The notes under the pieces: model-generated
What the model was told of the DNA's origin: nothing
Database searches by the model: none
What the model saw: only the letters and a program-made list of their open reading frames with translations
In this document: piece after piece, positions 1 to 13,300 of the stretch
Position numbering within the stretch: the stretch's first letter is position 1
How the letters are laid out: every line of letters starts with the position of its first letter
Made by a program: the position numbers and the translations under genes
Source of the DNA: Arbacia lixula
Lineage: Eukaryota > Echinodermata > Echinoidea > Arbacioida > Arbaciidae
Direction of reading: 5' to 3'
Assembly: GCA_963669155.1 (NCBI GenBank)
Contig: OZ022596.1
Location: forward strand, 14,123,163 to 14,187,162
Length of the DNA stretch: 64,000 nucleotides

Positions 1-43
<43 letters not shown>

Positions 44-169
44 ATTTCCCTATTTGTGTTTCTTCCTCTGTTTGTATGTCTGTCTCTCTATGTATGTCGA
101 TCTGTCTTTTTTCTACATTGCTTTATGCGCGCGCGTGTGAGTGTGTGCCCCCCCCCCCCCCTCTCTTCT

Positions 170-301
170 TTTATCCTAACATTTACGTTATTGGTATTTT
201 ACTAGTAAATCATCATGATGATGTCAATTCTTCAAGTGCAATTGAGGCATGATTTGCAATTCGCCCTTTCTCTTCCTCTTTCATTCCCTCTCTCTCTCTC
301 T

Positions 302-338
<37 letters not shown>

Positions 339-381
339 TCTCTCTCACACACACACACACACACTCTCTTTCCATCTCTAG
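170..381 (+). repeat. Duplicated intron 3' end, copy 1
   Basis: The segment from the ATCCTAACATTTACGTTATT block through the polypyrimidine tract to the acceptor at 380-381 is repeated before the next exon (about 1155-1343). It includes a (TC)n/(AC)n microsatellite at 285-365. Positions 1-170 are a (TC)n run, a (GC/GT) stretch and a C homopolymer, with nothing else recognisable. Confidence 0.6.
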
Positions 382-3300
382 ATCACCGCCATTCTGCAGG
401 TGACAGGCGGCTGGGTGCTGGCGGCTCTAGGGATAGTAGCCCTGTACCTCACAGCATGGTGGTCTTACTACTGCTCGCCTATCTGGATTGGAATAGTGGT
501 GAGACACCCGGACAGTATTACATATTATATCTTCAATTAGTGTAGCTTACCACCAATGGTAACTACCATGGCAACAGCTCTCATTATCTGATTATTGCAC
601 CTGTTGCCATAGTAGTTACCATTTATGTTAAGTTAGAATAATTGAAAAGTTATATGCAACGTGGCCCTGTTGTTTCAAATGATTATGGGTACAATACTAA
701 TGATGAAATTGTTAAAGCAGTAGTGTACATGCACTAATTTGTACATGGTGTGCGCCTCGTATTTTAAACCATGCAAAGAGACCATGTGTACATAATTGCT
801 ATTTACCCACTAAAACCTGTGCATTATGTGTATACAAAACACTATTGATAATCATCAAAAATATATATATTAAGCGAATGTTATATTGATTGTTGTCTTA
901 TCTGCATTCTGGTAAGAAAGGTGTGGCAACCACTCAAGCTGTTATCTTATACTGTATTATCATACCTCTGTACGTTCCACAGTGTACAAGTGCATGTGTA
1001 CATTGTACGTATCTTTTAATAGCTTGTTATATGTCACATGTATACTTTATCTGTCATTGTTTTGTATCACATTGTTTGTTTCTGTTGGACTTTAGAGGAA
1101 TGAATATATAAATAGATACATGAATAAATGAATGAATCATACTAGTATTTATCATTATCCTAACATTTACGTTATTGGTATTAATACTACTAATAAGTCA
1201 TGATGATACAAATTGAGGCATGACTTTTCTCTCCTTTCTCTTTCTCTTTCTTTCCCTCTATATCTCTCTGTCTTTCTCTTTCTCGCTATGCTTCTATATT
1301 GCAATCTCTCACTCATCAACCCTCTCGCTCCTTCCTTTTTTAGATCTACGGTGTGACTGGAGCCCTAGGAATTTACATCGCAACAGATTACTATTACAAT
1401 TACTACCGGGTAAACAACGTCTCCTTTAATGCCCTTATACTAAGTATTCACAACTAGGGTATAACTTGGAATGCGTACTTAAACGTAAACTACCTTTGTG
1501 GCGCACACAATAAATGAACTGATGCGATCGCAAAAATGTTTACTTTTATGACAGAATCACAACAGTTGGCGATTCCAATTATTCACAGTAAGCACATGTA
1601 TCATGTGGACAAACTCACTACACGATAATTATTCCCAAGACAAAATCAAGTTTATCGATGCAATAAAAATGTTTTATTTGGCTTCCCAGGTTAGTACAAC
1701 GCATCCGTTAATAATCTGTTCTGGGGGATGTTTCACTAAGCTGTTCGTAAGCTACGAACGACTTTTCGAACGACTGGTGATCCCTTCTTGTGCTAAATGC
1801 GGACACTTTTTGTTCCTAATGAAATTTGACAAATCATAAGCTTTGTATTCAGACACTTGTTAACAACCAGAATTTTCATTTATAAACATCAGATTTGAAC
1901 TTAAGCTGATGGAAATCAAAATGATTGAGAATGTCATTTATCAGAGGTAGGGGGCACCAGTAGTTCGTAAAGTCGTTCGTAGGTTACGAACAGCTTGGTG
2001 AAACACCCTCAGGTTCTTTTTAGTCCCAAGTAGTCATGGTAATACGTTGATGTAAGATTTCGAAAAAATAAGTAAAGCATACTTGCTAATTATTTTGTTC
2101 AAAATGTCAAAAGGTTTTTGTAACACCTTTTGTGAGCCCATGTCTTTGGATGTTCTTCCTCCATTCAGATTAAATGGTTCGTGGGCCTGTCTTTATTTGG
2201 AGCGTTGATGGCGTGCTCCATAGTCGGGCTGTACATCTACGTGGCGACAGAGGAAGACAATGGTTACTGGCTCTATAACCAAGGCACATGGATTCATGTG
2301 CCTGCTTGCGAGCCTGGAGCTAATAGCTTCATTATAGACTGCGACGTGCCTGCAGTAAGAGTACATTTTGAAGTTTAACCTTTTGTATGTCCAATTCTTT
2401 TTAAATTACAAGGAGTTACCATTCAATTCAAGTCAAGGTTTATTAAAATCATCTTCGCAGCCATACAGCTGAATTGCCACAATTTACAAGGTAAAAGCCT
2501 AGAAATACAAAATACAAAATAATAAAACTATCCTCTGCAAGTTTAAATATTATAAAAGTTCTTATCAATAGTATAAAAACTAACAACGATCAATATACAT
2601 TAAAAAGATTGTAAGTTTCTTTAAAAAGCTTTGTAAATTTACTGTAAGACAATAAAACGGTAACCGCAACCCATTTATGTCAGCATTACAATCAGCCGAT
2701 TAGATGTATTATTCTCACATTCCAGTCATGAAATAAGGCTTTACACAGGTTTTTCTCTTTAATACCATGTTCGACGCAAACTACTTTTTTGGATGAAATT
2801 TGCTTGAATCTCTCTTCCTTTTACCCTCCGTCTTTCCCACAGTTTTAATATAGTCTCTCTCATATGCGTCTGCCAATCTGTCTCATTGAATGTGTCTCTA
2901 TCGTTGAATCTCTTTCATTTCTTCCACCACCACCACTAGTTCTCCCCAACGGAGCTCAACTCAAATCCCAAACCGTGTTTTTTCGCAGCCTTTGTATTTT
3001 TTCCATAACTTGTAGACCTAAATATTGTGGTATATTCGACGTAGAATCACACTTTAACGGGGGCAGCTATTGTTGACAATGATTCGTAATTCATACGCCG
3101 ACCCCGATCCAGCTGGGTCACCCAGCCGTGTTGCAAACCTGTATGGATTTTGCATGTAGGTTGAGTGCCCTTTGTAATCATTCGTTCAACACGTAAAACT
3201 TCCCGCAGAAAATTTGGTCGTGACGATTGCCATTGTTTTAACCAAGGGATGACGTCATTTAACGCGTTACTCGCATGGCGCATGTGTGTAATAAAATCTA

Positions 3301-4854
3301 TATCGCAAGCAGTTTCAGCCAATGACATAAATTACCTCACTCCTTTAAATAATACGGAAATATCATTGCAGGGCTCAGAAAACCAGTTCGAAAAAAGTAA
3401 CAAATATTTCATTGCCTTACAGATTCAAAGCAGGGATTGGTCTACAGCTCGTTACGTCATAATGATTGCGAGGGTCGTAATACGCATAATGTAGGATTAT
3501 ACAGTACAATTTGTGTTTTGACATAGATATTATAGTTATTAGAATGACGTCCTAATTCCATTTAAGCAGAAACAAAACCTCCAGAAATTACATCTGTAAA
3601 GATTTTATGTAGTGGGTCTTAGTTGCTATTTTTTTTCTTTCTTGGTATGTATATCTATATAATAAGAGCTATCAAGGTCATCTGAAATAACAACTTTAAA
3701 CTAATAAGGGGTATAAGATCACATTTCCTTGACGTTAAATTTCCCTCAGGGTTGCACGCTTCTGAAAATGTAACCTGTCGTGACAAAAAAACTTTAATTA
3801 ACTATTTCACCCAAATGCCAGTCAATATCTTGTTTATATATTTTTCCTTTCTCTCTTCTTCCAAAGGGCGCTCGCCAGGCAATCGATGGGCTGATCGTCG
3901 CCATTGGTTGCTTTCTTCTCGGTACGTGCCTGTGTAGCGCCACCTACGGCTTCTACATTCTCAACGCCAGCCTGAGAACTCCCTTTCAGAAAGTATGTAA
4001 AGGATTGATATGTATATAGACCAACAAGGTTCCATATCAAACCGCAGTTCATATCTTCGTCCCTCACCGCGGGATGTATAAAACATGAAGCAAACAATGT
4101 ACATGTTCTGCATCCACGCTTTTAAGATGGCCCGTGACATCATATAATATATATGATATAAAAAAAAAATAACGGACGTTATTTTTGGGTTTAACTGTAA
4201 ATGTTTCATGCTTTCTTGTTTGTGTTTTCTCATATCTTTGTGTATCAAACATCAACCTCTCCAGTCTCGATGCGTTTTGGTAAGCTAAGGCTTTGTACGG
4301 AAATAAAAGGACGTTGTGATGGCGATAAAAATGTAGATAATACTATAGACAAATAAGTGAGAACCCCGGAGGTCATCGACCATCTGACTATCACCAAGAA
4401 GCAGAGAAGTCAAATATTGATTTCTTTGTGTTGTATTCTCATTATAAAGAGAGAGATTGCAATAATCAATTTTCGTTGGTGTGTTGCTTTTCAAGATGAA
4501 GATTAGCGGGAATGACGCGTTCATTGTGGCCTCACCTGATGGTTCCATCCGACTTCTGACAGGTATGGCAATATTTAAAATCATAATACGATCATATTGA
4601 TTATCAATCGATATATGGGATTGAAATGGAAGATGGGGGAGTTGAAACATAAAGTTTTGTATTTGTTATAAGAGTTCTGTATTGGAGATTTAAATTGGAT
4701 AATGAACATTATTCCCTGTTCCACTTTTCTTCGTTAGTTCTATAAGTCGTTCGATTATCATTGATACATACGGAGGTGTCTCTCCTCTCTCTCCTTCTCT
4801 CGTTGTCTCTCTGTCCATCATCCTCTATATCTCTCCCCTATCCCCCTATCCCCC

Positions 4855-4905
<51 letters not shown>

Positions 4906-4957
4906 CTCTCCCCCTCTCTCTCTCTTTCTTTCTTGTTGTATCGCTGTTGTATCACCA

Positions 4958-5000
<43 letters not shown>

Positions 5001-5310
5001 TCCCCCCTCTATCTATCTCTCTGTCTTTCTGTCTCTATATCCACTATTTCTCTCCCCTGTATACCTTCCGACCCTCAATCCCCCCCCCCCCCCCCCCACC
5101 TCTCCCTCCCTTCTCTCGCTCACATCAGGCGCGATGGATCTGAAGGGAGAGCAAGGAAAGCAGGTGTTGCGAGAAGCCACCGTGGTGTACTGTCTGCCCG
5201 TGATGGGGGCGCACTCTCTCCCCGCCGCTGCCCCGCCCTACTCACTCCCCTCCGATGATGACAAGGCCCTACTTGCACCATCCATCCCTGATCCCGATCC
5301 TCAAGGCTAA
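382..5310 (+). CDS. Four-pass membrane protein, MS4A/CD20-like (3' part of gene)
   Basis: Six GT-AG exons read as one open frame: 382-498, 1344-1409, 2169-2354, 3867-3992, 4496-4562, 5129-5310 (stop TAA 5308-5310), 744 bases, 247 visible residues. The first exon begins at an acceptor, so the start codon lies upstream of the window. Visible residues show four hydrophobic segments at about 5-26, 34-53, 64-86 and 128-152. A Ser-Pro-Ile-Trp-Ile-Gly motif sits just before the second segment, as in MS4A proteins, and the larger loop between segments 3 and 4 holds two cysteines. The cytoplasmic tail of about 95 residues is rich in Pro, Ala and Asp. MS4A proteins are plasma-membrane or endosomal four-span proteins linked to ion flux and signalling; membership here rests on topology and the one motif only. 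It could also be another tetraspan family. That it is a real gene is well supported by matching exon phases. Confidence 0.68.
531..667. mobile_element. Short GGGCC-type fold-back element (diverged)
   Basis: Inverted halves around TACCATGGCAACAG and CTGTTGCCATAGTAG, ending ATGCAACGTGGCCC. It belongs to the family seen at 22615, 46515, 47091, 50109, 50808, 50998 and 63601. Non-coding, in an intron. Confidence 0.6.
1155..1343 (+). repeat. Duplicated intron 3' end, copy 2
   Basis: Same block order as 170-381: the ATCCTAACATTTACGTTATT block, a run like AATTGAGGCATGA, then a TC-rich tract and a TAG acceptor. The downstream exons (382 and 1344) also share short similarity (GTGAC-GG, GC-CTAGG), so an exon plus its acceptor may have been duplicated. 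The rest of the intron at 668-1154 shows no recognised feature. Confidence 0.6.
1719..2015. mobile_element. Fold-back element with about 65-bp inverted arms
   Basis: The left arm (1719-1785, containing GCTGTTCGTAAGCTACGAAC) and right arm (about 1945-2015, containing GTTACGAACAGCTTGGTG) are reverse complements with few mismatches. No coding capacity. Intronic. Confidence 0.7.
2355..3866. other. Intron of the MS4A-like gene, no gene seen
   Basis: This intron contains an A/T-rich dispersed-looking segment at about 2430-2620 and unassigned sequence. Open frames on either strand at 2860-3500 lack any recognisable domain and run against each other. Nothing functional can be supported. Confidence 0.5.
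4190..4310. repeat. About 120-bp dispersed repeat, copy 1
   Basis: It matches 5812-5930 closely (shared blocks GTGTTTTCTCATATC, TCTCGATGCGTTTTGGTAA, AAGGCTTTGTACGGAAA). One copy is in the last-but-one intron region of the MS4A-like gene and the other downstream of it. Confidence 0.7.
4760..5100. repeat. (TC)n/(TATC)n microsatellites and C homopolymer before the last exon
   Basis: Long CT and CTAT runs (about 4855-4910, 4960-5000) and a C tract near 5080-5097 lead into the acceptor at 5127-5128. Apparent open frames here are Ser/Leu low-complexity translations. Confidence 0.9.
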
Positions 5311-7360
5311 ACCTGTGCCTGCCCGGACCCACTCCTCTACCAAAACTTACTCACACACACACAAACACACACACTCACCCACAAACACAAACACCTGCAC
5401 ACATACTGCAAACAAACCATTGGGATATAATGGTTGTAGCGTTGTAGTGGCGGGTCAGGAAATTCCCTCCCTTTTTTCTGGAAAAGTGATTAACATGGAA
5501 TTGTCTTCTAGTTTGGTTTAAAAAACTTTATCAATATCCATCGAAAGAGGTGCGTTATACCAATTTACTTTGCCAGATATACACACATACACATGTAAAC
5601 GTACATACACATACACACATACATGCACACTACGCACACTACGCCATTCCAGACTGAAATATGTGCTCCTCTATATACTTAAAATATTGAATCTTTACAT
5701 AATGTATTGCAATTGCAGTCCCCTCTATAATTATATTGCGAATAACTTTGTAGTCAGTCGTAGTAGTGTCTATCATCTGATTTTTATTTGCATCTACAGA
5801 TATTGTTTTTTTTTGGTTTAACTGTAAGTGTTTGATGCTTTCTAGTTCATGTTTTCTCATATCGTTGTGTATCATGCATCAGCCTCTCTAGTCTCGATGC
5901 GTTTTGGTAACCTAAGGCTTTGTACGGAAAAAAATCCAAACTTACACGAATTCAAGAAAGGGTGAGTACTTCTCGTATAGGGAGTAATACTCAAACTTGA
6001 CGGAATAATAGAAGGAAAGAAAGAAAGAAGAAAGTAAAAACGAACGAATGATATGGTTTGGTAACATCAGGCAGTGAACCAACCTTCCTTGCGTCTAGTT
6101 CAAATTAAGCAAAAAAAATGTCAAATAATCTAGAAGACAGGAAAGTGTTGAATACGACTGATTGGCGTAAGCCAGGTTAATGATGACGTACATAAAAATA
6201 CATGCAGTTATACATATTTTATTTGCGGTGTTTAAAAATATTTGATTATTATGAATACTTGTAATTATTGTTTTCATGTCTTACGTCAGATTATGCTAGC
6301 TTCTATATTTGTTTCTCTCTTTTCTTTCCATCGTATTTTAACTGTAAGACAGTGGCAATTTTTTTGTTTATCAACTTCATTAGTATTCATAGTAGCATTG
6401 TGTATGTGCTTAACTATTTGAAAGGAACGACAATTTTCTTCATAATATTCAAGCAGAAAACAAAAGAAAAAGATAAAATAAATCGGCGCCGATATGTTAT
6501 GTCAAATGTAATCATTGTCCATGATTGAAATAAAAGTAAGACCAAAGTTTTTGTTTGGTATTTCGCAGCTAGTGTAATGCTTTACTCATATTACTTTTTT
6601 CTCTTCATCCTAACAATAAAAACACATTTTGCAGATTAAAAATATATATCACCTCCTTGGAAATGCTCAGGTGGCATATTTTGTCTTATTTTGCAGCATG
6701 GTGTGGGTTCCCTTGTAATTTACTTATTATTTATTTATTGAAACATATTTAAACAGGATGACAAGATCAGCACAGACTGTTTTACATCAAGGTCCTGTGT
6801 AAAATATTCATATAACAAACATATAACAGTCGGGATAACCAGTAAAAGCAACCAATAATTTTAAAACGCTTTGCCATTAAAAGAAATGAATGACATCTAT
6901 TGATATTTACAAATTAAAAAAAAAAGATATATGAAAGACACATACACCACTTGCAGGCTCAACAAAACACAACACACAAGGTAAACCGTAAAATCAAAAG
7001 TGCATAACAACTATAAAAATTCAGTCAAATCATACAGACAGAGCAACCACCCCAGAACAAAGGGAAGAAAACTCCCACTAAACATGGTAAAGATAACGTC
7101 ACTGAACTCAATACACCAGATTAGCACAAATGTAACACGCCCGTCAGCCATTTTGTTGCTAAGCCTGCAAGGCTGCAAGAATGAGTCAGAAAAAAATGAG
7201 CACTTTACATTATTCGTTTGCGTGTAAACAGGAGGATGTATGTAGAACACTGGAGGAATGTTCGTGTGTATGTGTTAACGTGTGATGTGACTGTAACTTA
7301 ATGTGAATTTAGATGCTGTAGGTATGTGTGTTAATACATGCGTGTGGATTTCTGCTGTGC

Positions 7361-7867
7361 TTAAAGGGGAAGTTCACCCTGAAATTATTTTGGTTTCAAT
7401 AAAAAGAGACAAATGAAAGAAACATTTGAGTGAAGGTTTGACGAAAATCGGTCAAAGGAAAAGAGAGTTATTTGATTTAAAATTTTGATTTTGTGACGTC
7501 ACGTGCGAGGTGCTCTCCCATATGTTGTGTAAAAAATAAGTCGATAAATTGCTTTTTTCCCTGTTTTTGACAACGGAATGATTTTTTTTTTCGTACAGGT
7601 ATGTGTGTAAAAACGTATTTCTGATAATGTATCAAATGCACGAGTAAAAGGATCAATATCTTTGTGAGAAAATGCACATTTTCGAAAAAAAATTGTACAC
7701 AACATATGGGAGAGCACCTCGCACGTGACGTCACAAAATCAAAATTTTAAAATCAAATATTTTTCTTTTCCTTTGACCGATTTTGGTCAAACCTTCACCC
7801 ATATGTTTCTTTCATTTGCCTCTTTTTATTGAAACCAAAATAATTTCAGGGTGAACTTTCCCTTTAA
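7361..7867. mobile_element. TTAA-flanked fold-back MITE, AGGG-AAGTTCACCC family, copy 1
   Basis: TTAA occurs at 7361-7364 and 7864-7867. The ends AGGGGAAGTTCACCCTGAAA and its complement form inverted arms of about 150-170 bp. Each arm carries TGACGTCA overlapping CACGTG (7494-7505 and 7722-7733). Other copies: 21376-21836, 61417-62000, and a right-half fragment at about 57978-58101. Confidence 0.85.
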
Positions 7868-7923
7868 GAGTATACATGTTAGAAAAGAAAATTGTAAGAA
7901 AAAAAGTCCACTAATAAACACAA

Positions 7924-8664
7924 ACAAAAAAGTAAGTCCCCTCCTAAGCAAAATATCATAACTTTTTATCGAAGAGGTTTTGGGCAAAATAATTTGGCAG
8001 GATTGTTCCTTAACTTATTGACTAACTTAAATGTGTGAAAATCACATTAATCAAAATAGTCATGTATGAACATGGGCACATTTGAAAGGCAAAAATGTCA
8101 CTTTTTAATAGTCACAAGGGTAATTTTGAGATTCTGTAATATGAATTCCATTTCTGATGCATAATTTATGTCCAATCATTGTTTATCATCCATCTCAAAT
8201 GCACTAACACCTATCTCGACACTTTACCCATTGTTCCGGTTGAGTGAGCACCGTTTAACAAATGCTCAGCCCTCTTTGACTTTGAAAGTTTAGAAACCCT
8301 TTATTTCGATGAAAAAAAAAAATAAAACTCTAGATATTTTGACAAAGATGTAACATGACCTGTTATGTAAACATAAGAATCATTTTCCTGCCATGATAGA
8401 TTCATTGAAAACACTCTTAAAATCGCACAAGAAATGCCCAAATGTATTGTTAAAACGGTATAATCAATAGGCTACCCTTGTGACTTTTGAAAAGTGACAT
8501 TTTTGCCTTTAAATTTGCCCACTCATGCATGACTGATTGGATTAATGTGATTTTCACACATAAGTTAGTCAATAAGGTAGGGAGCAATCCTGCTGAATTA
8601 TTTTGCCCAAAACCTCTTCGATAAAAAGTTATGCTATTTTGCTTAGGGGGACTTACTTTTTTGT
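7924..8664. mobile_element. Fold-back element with about 200-bp arms
   Basis: The ends ACAAAAAAGTAAGTCCCC and GGGGACTTACTTTTTTGT are inverted. Homology continues inward through TTTTTATCGAAGAGGTTTTG on one side and its complement on the other for about 200 bp. No open frame of note. Confidence 0.8.
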
Positions 8665-9069
8665 AGCTGGGACTTCGCAGTCGAGTGAGCTGCGCTCAAC
8701 GATCGACAATGCAGTTTACATAATGTAAAAACCAAGAACTAAAGAGGGCGTTAACACGAAACGTTGTTGAATCGAAAGCTTCATACGATTACGAAAACTG
8801 AATTATTTAGAATCGCCAACTCTGTATTGACTCTTAATAAGGTGACGTACACGTGAAGTCAGCGACATGCAACACAACTCTTATTTGGTAAATATCTTAC
8901 ATTTGATGGCTTTATTTTTTTCGTTTTGTTTCCCTTTGTGTCTTTCAGGAGGGAACGATTTGCTATTTCGCGTGGCGTGCGTGTGTAAACTGGATACAAC
9001 GCCAACATTGAAATTACCACTACGGTCCCATGTATTTGTCTTCATGACTGGTTCTTGGCATGTACAGAA

Positions 9070-10165
9070 TATCCTGGGGGGGGGGGGGGGGGGTATTCCG
9101 AAAATCCACAGAGATAAAAATGTTATCTCCCCTAAGATACAATAAAAATATTTTAGGAAGATTTTAACCAATGCAATATTAATGAGCGCATACCCTGCGC
9201 TCCTGTCCCAGAGGCACACGACGAACAATCGTGTACAACGGATAGCGGATCGCGGTCGCTAGCGGTCGTGTCCATTTTTGCTTATTACATGACGTCATCC
9301 AGCCACTGCCGAGAGCCACTTTGTGAATGAAAATATAGTAAGCATGCACAGTGCAAGCCTTCTATGTCCCCACACAGTATTCCACCAAAATAAGTGTGAA
9401 ATTCTCTATCACCTCGTACCAAAATCGACCTAGAATTTCACTTTCCTATATTTTATATGAATTTTGAAAGGTATTCTCAGAGGATCTATTTTCTCACCGA
9501 TACCGCACAGGTAAGCGAATTTCGATTGCTCCTTGCTTTTCCGTCAAAATCGTACGAATTAGCGTCACCCCCGCATCGTGTTTGTTGGAATTTGTAGAGT
9601 CTATCGCAACGTGTACAAAGTCAATTGGCTTCCGGGTTTTAGGACCGTCAGTCAATATGCATGAAATTGCAGAGTTTCAATAATTTTCGATCGATACTGG
9701 AGCGATCCGATCACGAACCAAGACCATTTCCTGCGTACACAATGTGACCGGATATCGTTATCGCTATCGATACTTCCACACGCAGTCCGAAGGCAACCAC
9801 GTGGTCATGACGTGATCTGCGCGATTGCCCAATCAGCGGTCTCCGAATCGCTGTGCGCAGACGATCTATCCGTTGTACACAGTCTATGGACAATAGTTCG
9901 TTGGCGCTATGGGGCGAGGCGCGTACGTCTGGAGATAAAATTGTTTGGGAGCAGTTTTATCTTAGTTTTATCCGAACTTTTTTTCCTAGATCTAAGTGCG
10001 TTTCAGAATACCTATTAAGCTCATTTGCAAAAAATTTTATCTTTTATTGTAAGTTGGCTTTTCGGAATACCAAAAGATAAAATTTTTCCCCAAGTCCCTG
10101 AGATACAATAAAATTTTTCCTAAGACCTAAGTTTGTTTTCGCAATGCCCCCCCCCCCCCCCCCTT
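9070..10165. mobile_element. DNA element with G-run/C-run ends and ATTCCGAAAA termini, copy 1
   Basis: It starts with a G homopolymer then TATTCCGAAAATCCACAGAG, and ends with TTTTCGCAATG plus a C homopolymer. The edges recur at 51735-52260, where the middle is shorter. It covers most of the upstream flank of SF3A1, so the core promoter probably lies between it and the start codon. Confidence 0.6.
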
Positions 10166-10373
10166 AGATTAGTAAAGGATTCAAACCTTTGAACAATATT
10201 GTGAATTATCCTAAGAGCATATTTTTCCAAATTGTTTGTGTGGGTAGCATAGGTCCCTCATCATTTTTTGGTTCGTTCTTATTTACATTGTGTCTTCAGA
10301 TCAAAGCCAGATAACAGAGCTGTGACAACGTGAGGATTACAACTGGTGCGGATTAGCGGCAGGGTGAAGCAAG

Positions 10374-13300
10374 ATGCCTGAGTTAATCCCCTCCCAGGTG
10401 ACGCCCTCCGAGATGGAGGAGCCCGAGGAGAAGGTGGATGCACCCGTCTCTAAGCCCATGGTGGGCATTATCTACCCCCCTCCAGAGGTCAGGAGTATCC
10501 TTGAGCATGAATGCTGAGCACTGCTAGTGATGCTGGTGGTGGTGGTGGTGTTGGTGGTGGTGATGATGTTGATGGGGAAGTGAAGTAGATATTTAGTACA
10601 TTTATATGTGGATGCTCAAATAGAGCCCTGTGATTGGTTATTGAGCACATGTTTGCTAAGATTTAGTTAATGTGTGCACACACGAAATGTGGCAGCACTG
10701 GCCTTCAATGGTTATAACTTCCTCCAGGGGCCATATTCATGAAATTTTACTAAGCTTAGTTAGCTGCTAAAGTACATTCAGCTGCATGCATTTTAGTAGC
10801 TATCTAGGCTAGTATGCTTTCATGAATATGGCCCATGGTGAATAAAACATACCATTGATGGGAACTTTACTACCACTATCAACATCCATGGAAACCTCGA
10901 ATTTGATTAGCTTTTGAGCGATGTTACTAGGGTAGTTACCATTGATGATAAAGTTACCATCATTGGTAAAGTTTATGCAACAGGCCCCAGATTGGCTGTT
11001 GATGTTATTACTGTATTCAAGATGCTGGTAGTAAGATTGGTACAGTACACATCAAGTTGATAGCAATGCATGTTGGTATTGCCCATGGTTTAGGTTGAGA
11101 GGAAATGAAATGTGAGTAGCCATCTCAGAGTCAAAATTCTTTCAGTTTGCACATAAATGTAAAAAGAACAATTCTTTCAGTTTGTTTTGTTTTTATCATA
11201 GGTTTTCTTTGATTATTGTATTTGTTTTGGGAGGATACATTTTTTTGTTTTTATAATAGGCTTTCTTTGATTATTGTATTATTTGTTTTGGGAGGATACA
11301 ATCCCATTATTATCTGTGACACTTGATCAACACATCAGTGCAAGGTGTTTCTTTTAAAAAAAAAAAAAGTTGTTCACTCACATGTACAGTTACGTACTGT
11401 TAACCATAAACCCACAATCGTTCCATTGCTCAAGTGATAATGGTGGTGGTAATGAAGTGCATTGAACTGCTATATTATCAAGTTGTTTCTTTCCACAGTT
11501 ACCCTGATTCAGAGTCATAGTTGCCATTCCTGAACACACATGTCTTAGATATTGTGGACAAGACTGCCAGCTTTGTCGCAAGAAATGGTAAGCATTTTAC
11601 CAAATAACATACTGCAGGGGAATATAAACTTCATCTGACATGCATACTATTGAGTGTATACATGCATTCTGAAAAGCCATTGAAATCTGTGATGCAGCTA
11701 AGATTTGGGGTGTGTGAAGAACATGGTTGTTCTATGTGATTTTCGGGCCACAAAATTGCTCTTAAACACACATTTACCTTACTAAACCTTCCTAACCCTC
11801 ACATAATTCTAGACCGGATCCTAACTAAACCTTACTAACCCTCACATAATTCTAGTGCGGATCCTAACCCTACCTAATTTGATCGAGTTTAGGCTGTTGA
11901 TTCATCTAAGAAAACATCAAAATGAAACAAAATTGCTGTCGAATGACATAAAATACCCCATAGTGTTTATACCAAGTGTACACCCTAGTGCTTATAGTTA
12001 ACAAGTAAATTTTACTACGCTTATTTTAGTCCTTCCATATGTTTTCAAAAGTTAGTAATCCCATAACATGAACAATGAGACAATATTAATAATAATCAGT
12101 TCTTATATAGCGCTTCCCTAGTACGAAGTACTACCCAAAGCGCTCGATTATTACCCTGGCTTTAGCTGAGCAGCCAAGTATGTAGCCCTACAAGCTAGTT
12201 GATCTAATTAGATTAGGAACACCTTATTCCTGCCAGGTACCCACTACACCTGGGTTGAGAGGCACAAACATGAGCAAAGCACCTTGTCCAAGGGTGTACG
12301 CACCGGGCTGGGCATGAACCCAGGATCGCTCTGCGAGAGTCAAGACCTCTCACCACTATACCACAGTGCCCTCATTAATTGTGCTTGCTTAAAGCAGACT
12401 AACGTGACTGTATCAGGAGAGCTGCAAAGATAGAGTATGGATTTTCTTGGCCGTTTCTGCAATGGATCGTCATATTTCCTTTCAAAGACAGACCAGCAAT
12501 ATTTAGAAAAAGATGTCTAAATACGATTTTTTTATAGAATTTTTTTTTATTATCAAAGCTAATGATATTTCGTTTTTCTTCACCTTTACATTATAATTTT
12601 GTTTGCAATAATAATTCATAATGATAAGTTAAGAACATTTTTATGTCAGTGATGCAAACTTGATTCTTCAACCATTTTGCAGGACCTGAGTTTGAGACAA
12701 GGATTCGCCAGAATGAGATCTCCAATGCCAAGTTTAACTTCTTGAACCCCGGAGACCCCTACCATGCCTACTACAGACAGAAGGTGAAGGAATTCCAGGA
12801 GGGAAAGGCAGTAGAGCCATTGGGACCGGCACCCATGAAGGTAACAATGATGGTGCTGGTTGTAGTGATGATGATGGTGGTGGTGATGATGATGGTGATT
12901 GTGGTGGTGGTGGTGGTGGTGGTGATAATGGTGATGGTGGTGGTGGTGATAATGGTTGTGTTGATGATGGTGATGATGGTGGTGGTGATAATGGTTGTGG
13001 TGATGATGGTGATGATGGTGGTGGTGATAATGGTTGTGGTGATGATGATGATGATGGTGGTGGTGATGATGATGATGATGGTGATGATGGTGATGGTGGT
13101 GATGATGATTGTGGTGGTGGTGATGGTGGTGGTGGTGGTGATGATGATGGTGGTGGTGGTGATGATTATGGTGGTGTTGGTGGTGGTGGTAGTGATGATG
13201 GTTGTGGTGATGATGGTGTTGGTGGTGGTGGTGTTGGTGGTGATGATGGTTGTGGTAGTGATGATGGTTGTGGTTGTGGTGATGATGATGGATGTGGTGA

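Larger units (their letters stand above)
5311..10373. other. Intergenic region made largely of fold-back elements
   Basis: The 3' flank of the MS4A-like gene includes (AC)n-rich DNA at 5345-5400, the second copy of a 120-bp repeat at 5812-5930, and unassigned A/T-rich DNA at 5931-7360. Three inverted-repeat elements follow (7361-7867, 7924-8664, about 9070-10165). The SF3A1 promoter is likely in the remaining 10166-10373. A possible acceptor (CTTCAG) at about 10300 may mark a 5'UTR exon edge. No gene was found. Confidence 0.6.

Noticed and set aside
3047..3494. Two opposed frames of 93 and 109 codons
   Set aside because: Mutually antisense in an intron, low conservation-type content, no start context or domain.
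5129..5310. PPxY-type WW-binding motif in the tail of the MS4A-like protein
   Set aside because: The tail reads Pro-Pro-Tyr-Ser, not Pro-Pro-x-Tyr, so the motif is absent.
12083..12376. Possible tRNA gene
   Set aside because: A- and B-box-like motifs are present, but the sequence continues into a SINE body and tail and does not give a cloverleaf with a usable anticodon stem.
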